A stretch of 64,000 nucleotides of DNA from Nitrospirota bacterium (GCA_030645475.1 JAUSMA010000021.1:62001-126000), one strand, 5' to 3'. Positions 27,430 to 37,059 are shown, numbered from the stretch's first letter. The notes: generated by a model from the letters alone, not told the origin. A program made the numbers and translations.

Positions 27430-28484
27430 AATAACCCCACCACACGAGCGAGAAACATCGGCATACTTTCAGTTGCGGCTTGACAAATATTGATCCGCTG
27501 AAGAGCAAAGGGATTGTCGTCACAGCTGACACTTCTCCCTTGGGCGAGAAAGGCCAGACGGAAACCAGATGCCTTGACTAATCCCGCCACCTCGGGATTC
27601 CAATAGCCCCTCGGGTAACTGAAGGTAGGAGTACCACATTTGAGCCTCAGGTCAATAACCTCCTTCGAAAGCTGAATATCTTCACGAGCCTCCGCAATCG
27701 GCATCTGGCTAAGCAGACGATGTTCGGCGCCATGCCCCCCAAACTCGATCCCTTGCCGCGACATCGTATCGACCTGCTCCCAATTCATAAAACTGTCTAT
27801 CCCCGTGCTATCTCCGTTCTCGACACGCAGCTCAATTCTCAGTTTTTTTAATGTTGCCTCTACCACAGAAGGAGTCAACCCTTTTCTATTCTTACTGGTT
27901 GCCTCAATAACGTGAGGCCTTGGATCGTCATGGCACACATCGAATATCTCTCCGAGACCGATGGGATCGATCAGGTCGCGGAGCCTCGTCTCCCTGGCGG
28001 GATCCTTTCTCGCCGTCATCACAGCCAGTACAAGAAGATGCACAAGCGCTTCTTGCCAAAAAAGCCGGTTCCTACCGATGAAGTTGACGGGGAGAAACAC
28101 CACCGCCGGCAGCTCATACTTTCGAAGAATCGGCAGCGCATTGGTAAAGTTATCCGTCCATCCGTCGTCGAACGTGATCAAGCAGGACGAATCATCAAAT
28201 GGAATTTTGCGGCTCATTCGATCCGCAAATTCTTCGAGCGAGAGCACCTTGAACCGGCGCTTCACTACAGCCATCTGCTCGGAAAATGTCTCCCGATCAA
28301 CCATGATGGCAGGATGCGAACCGCTACGGGCACGTTCCTCCAGAGTCAAGACGCGGTGATACATGAGAATCACTGCACGGCGCTTAAGCGTTATCGACTG
28401 CCACAGCTGTAATAGACCCAGGGCATATAAGATGTGGGAGATGACCACTTTAATCGTGAACTTGACTCGCTCGCTCGCCGTCAT
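27426..28484 (-). CDS. Polysaccharide deacetylase family protein (NodB domain), first copy
   Basis: This 352-residue protein has the NodB-fold blocks AVILMYHRVL, CLITFDDGWTDNFTNALPIL (catalytic Asp-Asp), VFLPVNFIGR, EFGGHGAEHRLLSQM (metal-binding histidines), and TFSYPRGYWNPEVAGL. It probably removes N- or O-acetyl groups from the glycan or modifies its lipid carrier. A hydrophobic stretch near residue 12-25 may be a signal anchor. The gene overlaps VanZ-TPR upstream and ATP-grasp downstream by 4 bp each. Confidence 0.87.
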   Translation of the reverse strand: MTASERVKFTIKVVISHILYALGLLQLWQSITLKRRAVILMYHRVLTLEERARSGSHPAIMVDRETFSEQMAVVKRRFKVLSLEEFADRMSRKIPFDDSSCLITFDDGWTDNFTNALPILRKYELPAVVFLPVNFIGRNRLFWQEALVHLLVLAVMTARKDPARETRLRDLIDPIGLGEIFDVCHDDPRPHVIEATSKNRKGLTPSVVEATLKKLRIELRVENGDSTGIDSFMNWEQVDTMSRQGIEFGGHGAEHRLLSQMPIAEAREDIQLSKEVIDLRLKCGTPTFSYPRGYWNPEVAGLVKASGFRLAFLAQGRSVSCDDNPFALQRINICQAATESMPMFLARVVGLF

Positions 28485-29488
28485 CCGGCATTCCCTTCCA
28501 GTTTGTCTAACGCCACACGAGCGGAGCGCCCAAAGCGATCCGTTGGATTCCGTTCAATTTGGCGCTTAAGATACTCCATCGCTCGAACCTCGTCACCCAT
28601 CTCGCGATAGGCCTCGCCCAGGTGGAGATCGATGCAGTAAATATGCGGGTTCAATGTTTTGGCCCGTTCAAGGAACACTAGCCCATCATGAACTCGGCCT
28701 GCCCGGACTAAAACCCACCCGTAGGTGTCGAGAATGTCTGGATTGTCCGGATCCATCCGGATAGCCTGTTCGGCATACCGTTCCGCCTGGACCGGATCCG
28801 CCCCCAGAAACTCAATGTCCAACCATGCGATCGTATTGTACAGCTCCGGGGACTGAAAACCGCTTTCTACTGCCAGCATGTATTCCGCCCTGGCTCGCTG
28901 GTAGTCGTGCTCCCGTTCATACACCATTCCACGATTGAAGTGTTTGAGATCATGGTACGTCTGCGAGGTCACTGCGGCGACCGGCAAAAGAAGGAGCACC
29001 ACAATCGCAATAGTACGGCCCATGCCCAATCGCCCTGCCGTGACCAACGTCAGCCCGACCAATACGCCAGCAGCATCTGCCACCAGATCGCCGTATTCTG
29101 CCGTCCGCCCCATACCAAGCAGAGCCTGTTGCGCCTCATCCGCTACTGAGATGAGAAGGGAAAGACCTACCGCGACACACAACTTCTCCCATTCTTGATC
29201 TGGCCACGCGCGACCGCGCATCACACCATATGCCATCAAGAACACCGCCATGAATGCAAAAAAATGAGTCGGTTTATCCAGGCCAGGAAACTGGAGCCAT
29301 ACCTTCGAGAGCGTTCCCGCCACAACGTTCGGCAATATCAACAACACGGACAGCATCAGGAGACCCATCCACCACGGGATTCCCCTTCTCAGGCGAGCAG
29401 CGATCGCCCCTATACCTAGCCCGGGAGAACCGCCTCCTGACCCGAGGTGGAACTCGATCCACAGTCTGGTTTTCTTACTCAGCGACAT
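28481..29488 (-). CDS. VanZ-like membrane protein with C-terminal TPR repeats
   Basis: This 335-residue protein has four hydrophobic segments between about residues 35 and 180. They contain the VanZ hallmark GLDKPTHFFAFMAV and SVADEAQQALLGMGRTAEYGDLVADAAGVLVG. From about residue 190 several tetratricopeptide repeats follow (NRGMVYEREHDYQRARAEYM, DPVQAERYAEQAIRMDPDNP, LGEAYREMGDEVRAMEYLK). VanZ-domain proteins often occur beside exosortase systems, but the domain's function is not settled. The TPR part, predicted in the periplasm or cytoplasm depending on topology, may bind partner enzymes of the locus. Confidence 0.82.
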   Translation of the reverse strand: MSLSKKTRLWIEFHLGSGGGSPGLGIGAIAARLRRGIPWWMGLLMLSVLLILPNVVAGTLSKVWLQFPGLDKPTHFFAFMAVFLMAYGVMRGRAWPDQEWEKLCVAVGLSLLISVADEAQQALLGMGRTAEYGDLVADAAGVLVGLTLVTAGRLGMGRTIAIVVLLLLPVAAVTSQTYHDLKHFNRGMVYEREHDYQRARAEYMLAVESGFQSPELYNTIAWLDIEFLGADPVQAERYAEQAIRMDPDNPDILDTYGWVLVRAGRVHDGLVFLERAKTLNPHIYCIDLHLGEAYREMGDEVRAMEYLKRQIERNPTDRFGRSARVALDKLEGNAG

Positions 29489-30593
29489 GCCTATCCGTCC
29501 CCTTTACGAAACTCCTGAACATCTGCTGTGCACGCCTCATAGCGAATTGATGAAAATCTCCACTGAGGCTCAGGAACCCATGGAGGGACGTCGGGTACAG
29601 CGCCAATGAGGTCAAGATATGGCGATGGCGTGGCCACATAGCCTGCCATAGCTCCTCGGACCCGAGAAACTCATAGGCCTCAAGTCCTTGCTCGAATGCG
29701 TAACGGATAGTCTCCATCGTCAGCTGAATCCCGGGAGAACATCGAGCCCATTCCTCGTCATACCCAATTTTGAGCACCCAAAACCTTTGTGCGTCTTGAA
29801 TACCGAGGATCGTGGCGATCGCCTCCCCCTGCACCTCCAGGAAACAGACACGAAGCGCCCCGCGATCACAGGCCATCTCACTGTACGCGGCAATGAACGT
29901 TCGCACGCGCTCGTTGGCAAGAAGCGCAGAACCTGATCGTGCTTTCCAACCGGCCCCTTCAATTCTAAAGGCTTCCTCAAGCAAATGCGGAAGGTCAGCT
30001 CGGGAGCTCGGACACTCGACCCTGACAACCACCTGGCCTAGCCGCTCCATTCGCTTGCGCTTTCGCTGATAGTCGTAGCGGCGTTGCCCTGAAATCGATC
30101 GAAAATAGTCCTCCCAGCCTCCCGTGATGCAGACGTACGCAGCATCCGCGGTCTTTCGACTGAGAACCACTCCGCGATAGCGAGTCAGCTCACGAAACGT
30201 GGCTTCAATCGGAGACTCAGCGGGAATCCTGGCAAGTACCGTCGGCATTCGAAGACTGATTATTTTTCGGACTAAATGCTGAAGCGACTCTACCCCGTCA
30301 TAGAGAAATCCGCCAGGTTCGTAGAGCACCGACACCCCGAGCAATTCCAACCACTCAACCCCACCGCGTCTGACGACGACAAGTGGCGCCACAGCACATA
30401 TCGCATCCTTCGAGCGCACCACCACGATTCGAAGATCGGATTCGGCGCACAGAGTCATCGCACAGGCGAGAAACCAGTCCGCGCCCAGGAGAGGACTGCC
30501 AAATCGCTCGGCAAGGACATCCCAGGCAGCCGCCATGCTTCGCATGTCGTCAACCCGAGTGAGCACATCCACTTCGTAACCATACCAATCCAT
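29475..30593 (-). CDS. GNAT/FemAB-like acyltransferase (BcsL/CelD type), first of three adjacent
   Basis: About 372 residues with the Acetyltransf_6 (FemAB-like) fold. The N-terminal part WDVLAERFGSPLLGADWFL, the central SGQRRYDYQRKRKRMERLG, and the C-terminal acceptor block FWVLKIGYDEEWARCSPGIQLTMETI with YAFEQGLEAYEFLG are characteristic. Family members transfer an acyl or aminoacyl group onto polysaccharides or cell-wall precursors. The ATG at 30593 leaves a 20 nt gap after the upstream gene; an alternative start at 30668 would overlap it. It overlaps VanZ-TPR by 14 bp. Confidence 0.75.
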   Translation of the reverse strand: MDWYGYEVDVLTRVDDMRSMAAAWDVLAERFGSPLLGADWFLACAMTLCAESDLRIVVVRSKDAICAVAPLVVVRRGGVEWLELLGVSVLYEPGGFLYDGVESLQHLVRKIISLRMPTVLARIPAESPIEATFRELTRYRGVVLSRKTADAAYVCITGGWEDYFRSISGQRRYDYQRKRKRMERLGQVVVRVECPSSRADLPHLLEEAFRIEGAGWKARSGSALLANERVRTFIAAYSEMACDRGALRVCFLEVQGEAIATILGIQDAQRFWVLKIGYDEEWARCSPGIQLTMETIRYAFEQGLEAYEFLGSEELWQAMWPRHRHILTSLALYPTSLHGFLSLSGDFHQFAMRRAQQMFRSFVKGTDRHVAE

Positions 30594-30613
30594 ACTGACG
30601 GAGCCGCCCAATT

Positions 30614-31750
30614 CTATGAAATCTGAGACTTGGTGTCCCGGGGATTGACGTACTCCACCTGATGACAATCACTCGCTCGAAGAAACGCTCTGGCCCTTCG
30701 ATACACACGGCACGCAAAACCCTTGGCAGAAGGGGCAAATAGGGTAAGCGACCGATGCCAGCGCATCTCGTCGGTCCACTGACTCTCCCATTCATACGGC
30801 TCAGCAGGAAAGTCGAACTGCCTTACTCCCCGCCCGATAAGCTCCTCTACAAGTTTGGCCCGAAGAAACGTAGAAGGACTCAGCGGCCGCTCTGCGTAGT
30901 CATAACTCGTCTTTAAATAAAAGTATGTGTCGTTCACGATGAGCCCAAGATTGTAGGCAATCGGCCGATCGTCGAGAAAGAGAAACCTTAGATGAAGCCA
31001 GTTCCGTTGGAATGTCCGTTCGCAGAGATACCGATAGAAGACCGTTTGGCGAGACACAGCGGCAATGGAAGTGCCATGGGTCTGTTTCCACGATCGCTGC
31101 TCGATGGAAAGGAGCACCTGATAGGCTTCATCGATGCCAGTAAAATCTCCCTGATTCCGAATTTCTAGACGCCCATGACTCATCAGCTTTCGCTCGGTTC
31201 GTTTCAGGGCATTCCGGAAGCTGCTCGATCGCCGCCGGAGGTATCCTTCGAACGTTTGATCCAGCCTTAAAAAAAAAGACGGTTGCTCGTTCGTGAGCTC
31301 GAAGGCTTTCCGACGTTGGCGCAAAATTCTGCACCATAACTCGCCAAGCGGTTCCCCCTCCAAAAGCCGTGTCATATTAAACACGTCCCAACGAAGATCC
31401 AGACAATAGAGCGCATCAACGAAAGCGGTTAAAACTGGTTCTGACACCTCTTCGATCAGCAAATCACTATGCGTATTTGACAGCTCAGAAACGGGAAAAG
31501 CCGTGATAAATGTCTGCCCCAGCTGTTTCATCGGCCGCAACACCAACGGAACAATTCCGATAACGGTGTTGCGACGCCTCAAGACGATAAATACCAGATC
31601 ATCGCTTTCTTGAACGTGAGACTCCATGAGTGCCGCCGTCCATTCGAAGGAGGTCGATGGCTGATTATTTCCATGCTCGACGAGACGATCCCAATCCTCC
31701 TTCAACTGGCGGAGCATGGCTCGGCCGCGATGAATTTCTGCCAGGACCAT
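30614..31750 (-). CDS. GNAT/FemAB-like acyltransferase, second
   Basis: This 378-residue protein has the same architecture as its neighbour: LKEDWDRLVEHGNNQPSTSFEWT, then RRSSSFRNALKRTERKLMSHG, then FLDDRPIAYNLGLIVNDTYFYLKTSYDYAERPLSPSTFL (in blocks) and GVRQFDFPAEPYEWESQWT. This is the FemAB/Acetyltransf_6 fold. The two copies are clearly diverged, so they probably act on different acceptors or donors. The ATG immediately follows the stop codon of the upstream glycosyltransferase with no intervening base. Confidence 0.75.
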   Translation of the reverse strand: MVLAEIHRGRAMLRQLKEDWDRLVEHGNNQPSTSFEWTAALMESHVQESDDLVFIVLRRRNTVIGIVPLVLRPMKQLGQTFITAFPVSELSNTHSDLLIEEVSEPVLTAFVDALYCLDLRWDVFNMTRLLEGEPLGELWCRILRQRRKAFELTNEQPSFFLRLDQTFEGYLRRRSSSFRNALKRTERKLMSHGRLEIRNQGDFTGIDEAYQVLLSIEQRSWKQTHGTSIAAVSRQTVFYRYLCERTFQRNWLHLRFLFLDDRPIAYNLGLIVNDTYFYLKTSYDYAERPLSPSTFLRAKLVEELIGRGVRQFDFPAEPYEWESQWTDEMRWHRSLTLFAPSAKGFACRVYRRARAFLRASDCHQVEYVNPRDTKSQIS

Positions 31751-32839
31751 TCAGGCCCTCTTCCCGATTCGCAAGATGACCTCCTGCAGCTTCATGGCCA
31801 CTCGACGAAAAAAACTCGGCAAAAACGTCAGGAACCAGAACCCCGGCACTGACAGACCATATCGCCGGCCCTCGACGAAAATTTTTCGCGCTTCCGTTTC
31901 ATGTCCGGGATAACACATGAGCGCGACGCCAAGCGCGCGATGAAGCTTTCCCATTGTGGCATCAACCATGATCTTATTCTCTCGATAATAGGCAGCGTCC
32001 TGAACCGCATGCCGCTCCACGATCTGGAGCAATTGCCGCTGTTTGCTGATGAAGACGACAGGCCCATCTGCCCGCTTTGTCGTGGAGATTTGTCCATCAT
32101 GATATCGAAGCTGATAGGTCGGGACATCGACGAATGCGATTCGATTGTGTTTGGCAATTCGAAGCACCAAATCGTACCCGTCAAATAGGGACAGGCCTTC
32201 ATCGTGATATCCGACCGAATCAAGCACGCTTCGACGCACCAGTACCGAATTGGTGAACACGAACAGAACTCTGAGGTATTGATTGAAGATATGTCCGAAA
32301 TGGATCCTCCGGTCCGACCACGAAAGACAGTCGATCCCGGCCTCCTTCAATGACAACGATGTATCGAAGTACCGGTCGTAGGTTTCGCCGTTTCGAAATG
32401 CAGGAGCGTGATACGTTTTCAGATGATACTCCTCCGCGATGCCGTCACCGAATCCCGAGAACTCCGAATACACCAAGCCGACATCGGGGAACTGATCCAG
32501 AACCTGCACCTGCAACGCAAGCTTGTGAGGAAGATACCGATCGTCGGAATCCAGGAACGCCACATATCTCCCCTTGGCGACTTTCATCCCCGCATTTCTT
32601 GCATGCGGCGCCCCACCGTGATTTGTTGTGACAATCGAGATTTTCGGCCGATACGGCTCAAGACGTTCAAGCGTGTCATCACTTGATCCATCATCGACGA
32701 CGATCACTTCGACGCTCTGGCAGGTCTGGGCAAGCACACTTTCAATGGCCTCAATGAGGAGCGGGCCACGGTTGTATGTCGGGATGATCACACTCACATC
32801 CACTTGTGGTGTGGTCTCGGCAGACCGGTTGATACTCAC
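31751..32839 (-). CDS. Glycosyltransferase family 2
   Basis: A 362-residue GT2 enzyme. VSVIIPTYNRGPLLIEAIESV, EVIVVDDGSSDDTLERL, PHARNAGMKVAKGRYVAFLDSDDRYLP (DxD site) and VLVRRSVLDSVGYHDEG are all present, the standard order of the family. The C-terminus has a hydrophobic stretch but no clear transmembrane helices. Its GTG start overlaps the upstream DegT-GNAT fusion stop (GTGA). Confidence 0.92.
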   Translation of the reverse strand: MSINRSAETTPQVDVSVIIPTYNRGPLLIEAIESVLAQTCQSVEVIVVDDGSSDDTLERLEPYRPKISIVTTNHGGAPHARNAGMKVAKGRYVAFLDSDDRYLPHKLALQVQVLDQFPDVGLVYSEFSGFGDGIAEEYHLKTYHAPAFRNGETYDRYFDTSLSLKEAGIDCLSWSDRRIHFGHIFNQYLRVLFVFTNSVLVRRSVLDSVGYHDEGLSLFDGYDLVLRIAKHNRIAFVDVPTYQLRYHDGQISTTKRADGPVVFISKQRQLLQIVERHAVQDAAYYRENKIMVDATMGKLHRALGVALMCYPGHETEARKIFVEGRRYGLSVPGFWFLTFLPSFFRRVAMKLQEVILRIGKRA

Positions 32840-35142
32840 GGCATTCCCCTCACCACGGATAGCAGTTTTTGCTTCAACGATTCCAGGAGGAACCGGCCTG
32901 AACCTCGAAAAATCTTCAGGCTCACCGTCTTTCGCGTGCTGTTGGTAAAGCGGCTCTTGAACGGCTCGTCTCCGATCGTGAAATCAAATTCCCGTCGTTG
33001 CTGCTCGATCGCATATCCGAGCAAATGCCGAAGCAGGACAAGGCCGGGCGAATGTTTCGCATACGTTACATCAAACGAGGGCTTGTACCACAACAACGTG
33101 CCGTTGTAATTAAATCCATAATGGATAGCCATGGGCTTCTCATTAAACTCGACAACTGAAAGCAGAAGCCACTCCTTGTCAGCCATGGCAACGGCGAGAT
33201 CCCGGTAAAATATTCGGTTACGCTCCTTGAGGAATAAACTAGGACTCTTGCTGCCTGCCCATCGAGCGACGTGCTGCTCAAAGAACCCAGCTAGATACGG
33301 AATGACTGCCGTTCCAGTCAGGTCCTTGAACGCAAGGGACCCATTACGCTCAAAATAGTGTTGCCGCCTACGCAACCCCGCCTTGTTGAATATCTTAAGC
33401 GCTTCATCCTCGTGCCCTCTAATCAGCAACCTATGGCATTGAAAATGGTCTTGCACCAAGATGCGCTGGCCCGTGCGCTGACAAATGGCCCGAACCAGCT
33501 CGATGGTTGACGATTCGCTTGGGATGTTATTCAGCTCGATCACATCCCAGCGTTCACGCATCGCAAAGATCCCGTCGAAAATTTTTTCTAAAACCCTTGG
33601 TTTGTCACTCACCGCAAGAAAGTCACAATAGTCCGCCTTGCCATCTCCCATAAACCGAACCAGCCGTTCCCCGATTAGCCCTCGTTGAACCACTAAGGGG
33701 GCTACTCCCACCACTCCTGCGGTATTAGACACCGCCACGAGCATCTGCTCATACTGGTCCCCAAACGCCTTAAGCCAGCTCTTTGTCCATTGATGCGTCT
33801 GAAATATTGTGTTCGTTTCACTCCCAGCAATCAGGGCATTCCACTGTTTTTCATCAAGCCCGGCAGAATCAATCCCTGGCAGGAGACGAGCCTCCAACTC
33901 CGGTGACGGTGCCTTGTGCTTACCCCGGCCAGGCCCCAGCACAGCGGTCACGCTTCGCACCATCCGTTCGTGGTCCTGCAACGTCACATATCCATGTGTC
34001 GGGAGGGTCACGATACGACGGGCAACCTCTCGTCCTCCCACGACTTCCCGTTCACCATCTCGAATATGGTCTCGTAATTCCAGCACATCGCTGATCGCAG
34101 TCGGATACGAAGCCGTCGCGCCGATTCCATTTGCGCAAAGAGCTGCCACCACCGCATCTCGATATCGAGGATGAATCAGCATTGGAAAACGGAGACAGGC
34201 AGGAACGGCCCGTGGGTTGGGCACAATCGGATCGAGGTACGGCCCCCAGGGGAGATCACTCATCAATCGACCGGCATTCTCGATGCGCCGGGCGTTGATC
34301 GCATCCAGGCGAGCGAAGAAACGGCGGCCCATCGGTGCCATCCATCCATCGTACTGCGCTAGAGGATAATCGATGCGACAGGCAGTGGTCCCCAGGCCCA
34401 GAAACGGAAGCATATTGGGCAGCCAATATCGCCGAGGGTGCAGCAACGCCGCATACACTAGGAGCTTCGCAATATGGATTAGCGATTCACCCGGCGCACA
34501 CTTCGGCAAGGTGCGCACTTGATCGTCAATCGCCGCCGCGATTCTCTCCGAGTTCGTCACGAGGATCCCGCCGTCGATCGAGGTAATATTCTTACCTTTA
34601 TCGAGGCTGTAAAGGCCCACGTCGCCCCAAGTCCCAGATGCTTGACCGTCGATCGATCCCCCGAGACACTGAGCCGCATCGTCCACCACAAACACGCCGC
34701 GCCCCTTCGCCCACCGTGTGATCGCCGGGAGATCGCTTGGCAAGCCATAGAGGTTGGTGGCGACGACCGCCAGCACCCGTGATCCGTCGATCGTCTCGAG
34801 TGCACCAGGAGCAAAATCCAGCGTGGCCGGATCGACATCGGCAAGGCGTACCTTCAACCCGGCCTTGACCACGGAAGATGCGACCGAGAAACAGGTGTAC
34901 GACGGGATAACCACTTCATCCCGTCGCCCGCCATCCAGCGTTTTCAGTGCGAGAAGCGCGAGCGTCAACGCGGCTCGTCCGGTTGAAACAAACACGCAGT
35001 ACCGGACCCCGAAGCGCGCGCGAATCTCTTTCTCGAATCGTACGAGTGTATCGTCATCCGTCAGCACATGCCGAGCCCACCACGCGATGTCGGCAATGCC
35101 CATCGGCGTTCCCGCTGGCGGTACGAATCGAAACACCGGCAT
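32836..35142 (-). CDS. Fusion of a DegT/DnrJ/EryC1 aminotransferase with a GNAT/FemAB-like acyltransferase
   Basis: This 768-residue protein has two complete domains. Residues 1 to about 395 are a PLP-dependent sugar aminotransferase: FVSTGRAALTLALLALKTL, VVIPSYTCFSVASSVVKAGL, VFVVDDAAQCLGG and SLDKGKNITSIDGG with the probable Schiff-base Lys184. Residues about 415-768 are an Acetyltransf_6 domain: NALIAGSETNTIFQTHQW, KAGLRRRQHYFERNGSLAFKD, and AIHYGFNYNGTLLWYKPSFD. Such a chain could aminate a keto-sugar and acylate the new amine, but this is inference. No sign of a frameshift or internal restart was seen at the join. Confidence 0.87.
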   Translation of the reverse strand: MPVFRFVPPAGTPMGIADIAWWARHVLTDDDTLVRFEKEIRARFGVRYCVFVSTGRAALTLALLALKTLDGGRRDEVVIPSYTCFSVASSVVKAGLKVRLADVDPATLDFAPGALETIDGSRVLAVVATNLYGLPSDLPAITRWAKGRGVFVVDDAAQCLGGSIDGQASGTWGDVGLYSLDKGKNITSIDGGILVTNSERIAAAIDDQVRTLPKCAPGESLIHIAKLLVYAALLHPRRYWLPNMLPFLGLGTTACRIDYPLAQYDGWMAPMGRRFFARLDAINARRIENAGRLMSDLPWGPYLDPIVPNPRAVPACLRFPMLIHPRYRDAVVAALCANGIGATASYPTAISDVLELRDHIRDGEREVVGGREVARRIVTLPTHGYVTLQDHERMVRSVTAVLGPGRGKHKAPSPELEARLLPGIDSAGLDEKQWNALIAGSETNTIFQTHQWTKSWLKAFGDQYEQMLVAVSNTAGVVGVAPLVVQRGLIGERLVRFMGDGKADYCDFLAVSDKPRVLEKIFDGIFAMRERWDVIELNNIPSESSTIELVRAICQRTGQRILVQDHFQCHRLLIRGHEDEALKIFNKAGLRRRQHYFERNGSLAFKDLTGTAVIPYLAGFFEQHVARWAGSKSPSLFLKERNRIFYRDLAVAMADKEWLLLSVVEFNEKPMAIHYGFNYNGTLLWYKPSFDVTYAKHSPGLVLLRHLLGYAIEQQRREFDFTIGDEPFKSRFTNSTRKTVSLKIFRGSGRFLLESLKQKLLSVVRGMP

Positions 35143-35204
35143 CTTTCAACCCCATTTCCCAGGAAAGAACCGCCGCACACCCCGTCAAATATTCAATGCC
35201 GCAC

Positions 35205-36233
35205 TCACGGAATCTCTCTCGCCACCAACGGTCCGAGCATGCTGGTGATCGGCATGGGGAGCATTCGCCACACGCGCATAGCCAATTGAAACTTTGGATT
35301 ACCCACATTCAGCTGAGGCATCGGACGACCGTCCCGGACAATGTACTGCCAGTACAGCTGCGTGGGATACGTATTCCACTTTTTCTTGAACGTCTCCCCT
35401 CCCGAATCGACCGTCGACCGTCCAAGGTGGAATAGTTGATACCCTCGCTCGCACGAATCCTTAATCATCTCCCAATAGAGGACATAGCTCGATTCGAGCT
35501 GGCGATACTCCGGCCGCGTCCCCAACCACATTCCTTCGACCGTATGGCCAAAATACCCGTTGAAGGCGGCAGACACGGGGACGCCCTCATAGTCCACAAC
35601 GAAAATCCTCGCTCGTTCGGGAAAGATCTTCATCACGCACTCGAAGAAACGCTTCTGATAGAGGGGAGTGCCGAGATTCTTCCAGCTCTCGCTCAGAATA
35701 TCGTAGAACGTATCGAGCAACTCAGGTCCACCGCACCGGACAGTCAGACCTTGCTTGTAGGCCTGCCGGATATGCTTGCGATGGCCGGTCTTGAAGGCAT
35801 CCCAGATTACGTCAGGATTGTTATCAAGCGTCACCGTGATACTGACCTTGTGTTCGGATGTCTGAAGGTCTCCGTCAAGCTTTCTCGTACTACGGATCTC
35901 GAGGTAGTCGACTCGGTGCTGATCGACGATCTTTCTTGCTTCATCGAGGAGCCGCAGTTCGACCCCTGGGTCGTCGGAGCAGGGCCCGCCATAATTCAGA
36001 AACGGAAGCGAACAGAGAATTTTCCCGAATACTCGGCCTTTCAAATAGACGAGGGGAAACACGCCACGAATCCGTCCCGCATCGACCGCTGCCAAATAAA
36101 ATGTCTGATGTCCAAAACAAGACTCATTCACCGCTTTCCAGCCGAATAAATGATAGAACGACGCATGCTCCTGACTGCACACAAACTCGTCCCAAGCCTT
36201 TTCGTAACTCTCATCACACTGAATAATTTGCAT
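35205..36233 (-). CDS. FemAB-like protein, XrtA/PEP-CTERM-associated type
   Basis: A 342-residue FemAB-family protein, starting MQIIQCDESYEKAWDEFV, with HASFYHLFGWKAVNESCFGH, PFLNYGGPCSDDP, TGHRKHIRQAYKQGL and a C-terminal GYQLFHLGRSTVDSGGETFKKKW. These blocks match the family I know as TIGR03019, one of the commonest companions of XrtA. FemAB proteins add amino acids to peptidoglycan precursors; the acceptor here is unknown. The ATG at 36233 and a GTG at 36236 are both possible, with GAGGG upstream. Confidence 0.88.
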   Translation of the reverse strand: MQIIQCDESYEKAWDEFVCSQEHASFYHLFGWKAVNESCFGHQTFYLAAVDAGRIRGVFPLVYLKGRVFGKILCSLPFLNYGGPCSDDPGVELRLLDEARKIVDQHRVDYLEIRSTRKLDGDLQTSEHKVSITVTLDNNPDVIWDAFKTGHRKHIRQAYKQGLTVRCGGPELLDTFYDILSESWKNLGTPLYQKRFFECVMKIFPERARIFVVDYEGVPVSAAFNGYFGHTVEGMWLGTRPEYRQLESSYVLYWEMIKDSCERGYQLFHLGRSTVDSGGETFKKKWNTYPTQLYWQYIVRDGRPMPQLNVGNPKFQLAMRVWRMLPMPITSMLGPLVAREIP

Positions 36234-36268
36234 CACGAATATCCCTCTCGGTCGCTCTAGGCCCTACG

Positions 36269-37012
36269 TTAGGTCGACTGGCAACGCTCTACAGCAGTCA
36301 GACATGACAGCAATCGACGGGCCGTACGTTCAGCAGCTGCGTGGGTCAAGTGGCCCCCATCGTTTGTATACTCCGGCACCAGCATCGGAACGGGATCGCC
36401 GTGATGGAGAAACCATGACGGTGTCCCGTCAGGAAACGTCGCTTCCATTTCGGCAAGATCGAACAGGCGTCCGGAACTCCCGTAGGCACCCCGGAGCATC
36501 TGATTATATGCATGGCGCCTGGCTTGGTCCCCCCGCTGGCGATTGACGCATCCAGCTTTCTCTCGCAACCAGTCCATGATCCCGCCCCCGATACATATGA
36601 GTGGCACCGTGACATGGAAAAAGACAATCTTGGGATATTTATCCCCGAGCAAATCCATCGTACTCTGATAATTCAAAAACAAGGTATCGATATCGGTATT
36701 GGCGGTAATATCCACGTAACAGAGCTTAAACAAGGCGACGTCCACACGCTCCCCCACCCCTGATTCAATCACCTGCGCAAAGGCCTGAAGTTTTGAGAAC
36801 GGGTCGCGGTTCTGCCCTACTCGAAAATGGGCAAACACGGGTCGTCGTAGCGACTCTGCATCGTTGGCTTCAATCACCTCAAGATGGTTGCCAGTCAGCG
36901 TCGAAAGCGCCTTCATGATGTCCGCGCCAACCGATTGATGGCCGAAACAAATTCTCATCCGTGCGAGCCCATCCCAAGAGGGCGCTAGGGATCGGTCGGA
37001 CTTCAGCCCCAT
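36269..37012 (-). CDS. Uncharacterised SGNH/GDSL-like hydrolase
   Basis: About 247 residues with no signal peptide seen. RICFGHQSVGADIM near the N-terminus could be the block I serine, VDVALFKLCYVDI, IVFFHVTVPLI and a C-terminal NDGGHLTHAAAERTA with Asp and His resemble blocks of SGNH hydrolases. The block II glycine and block III asparagine are not clear, so the assignment is tentative. It sits just before FemAB in transcription order, 35 nt away. The ATG at 37012 is chosen over the GTG at 37024 because AGGTGAT lies upstream. Confidence 0.6.
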   Translation of the reverse strand: MGLKSDRSLAPSWDGLARMRICFGHQSVGADIMKALSTLTGNHLEVIEANDAESLRRPVFAHFRVGQNRDPFSKLQAFAQVIESGVGERVDVALFKLCYVDITANTDIDTLFLNYQSTMDLLGDKYPKIVFFHVTVPLICIGGGIMDWLREKAGCVNRQRGDQARRHAYNQMLRGAYGSSGRLFDLAEMEATFPDGTPSWFLHHGDPVPMLVPEYTNDGGHLTHAAAERTARRLLSCLTAVERCQST

Positions 37013-37059
37013 CTCCGGTATCACCTGCTATTCCAAATTGTGCAATTCGGTCGGCCGAA

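Noticed and set aside
35436-36149. Plus-strand 237-codon frame antisense to FemAB
   Set aside because: Shadow of the real FemAB gene; the FemAB motifs on the other strand are clear.
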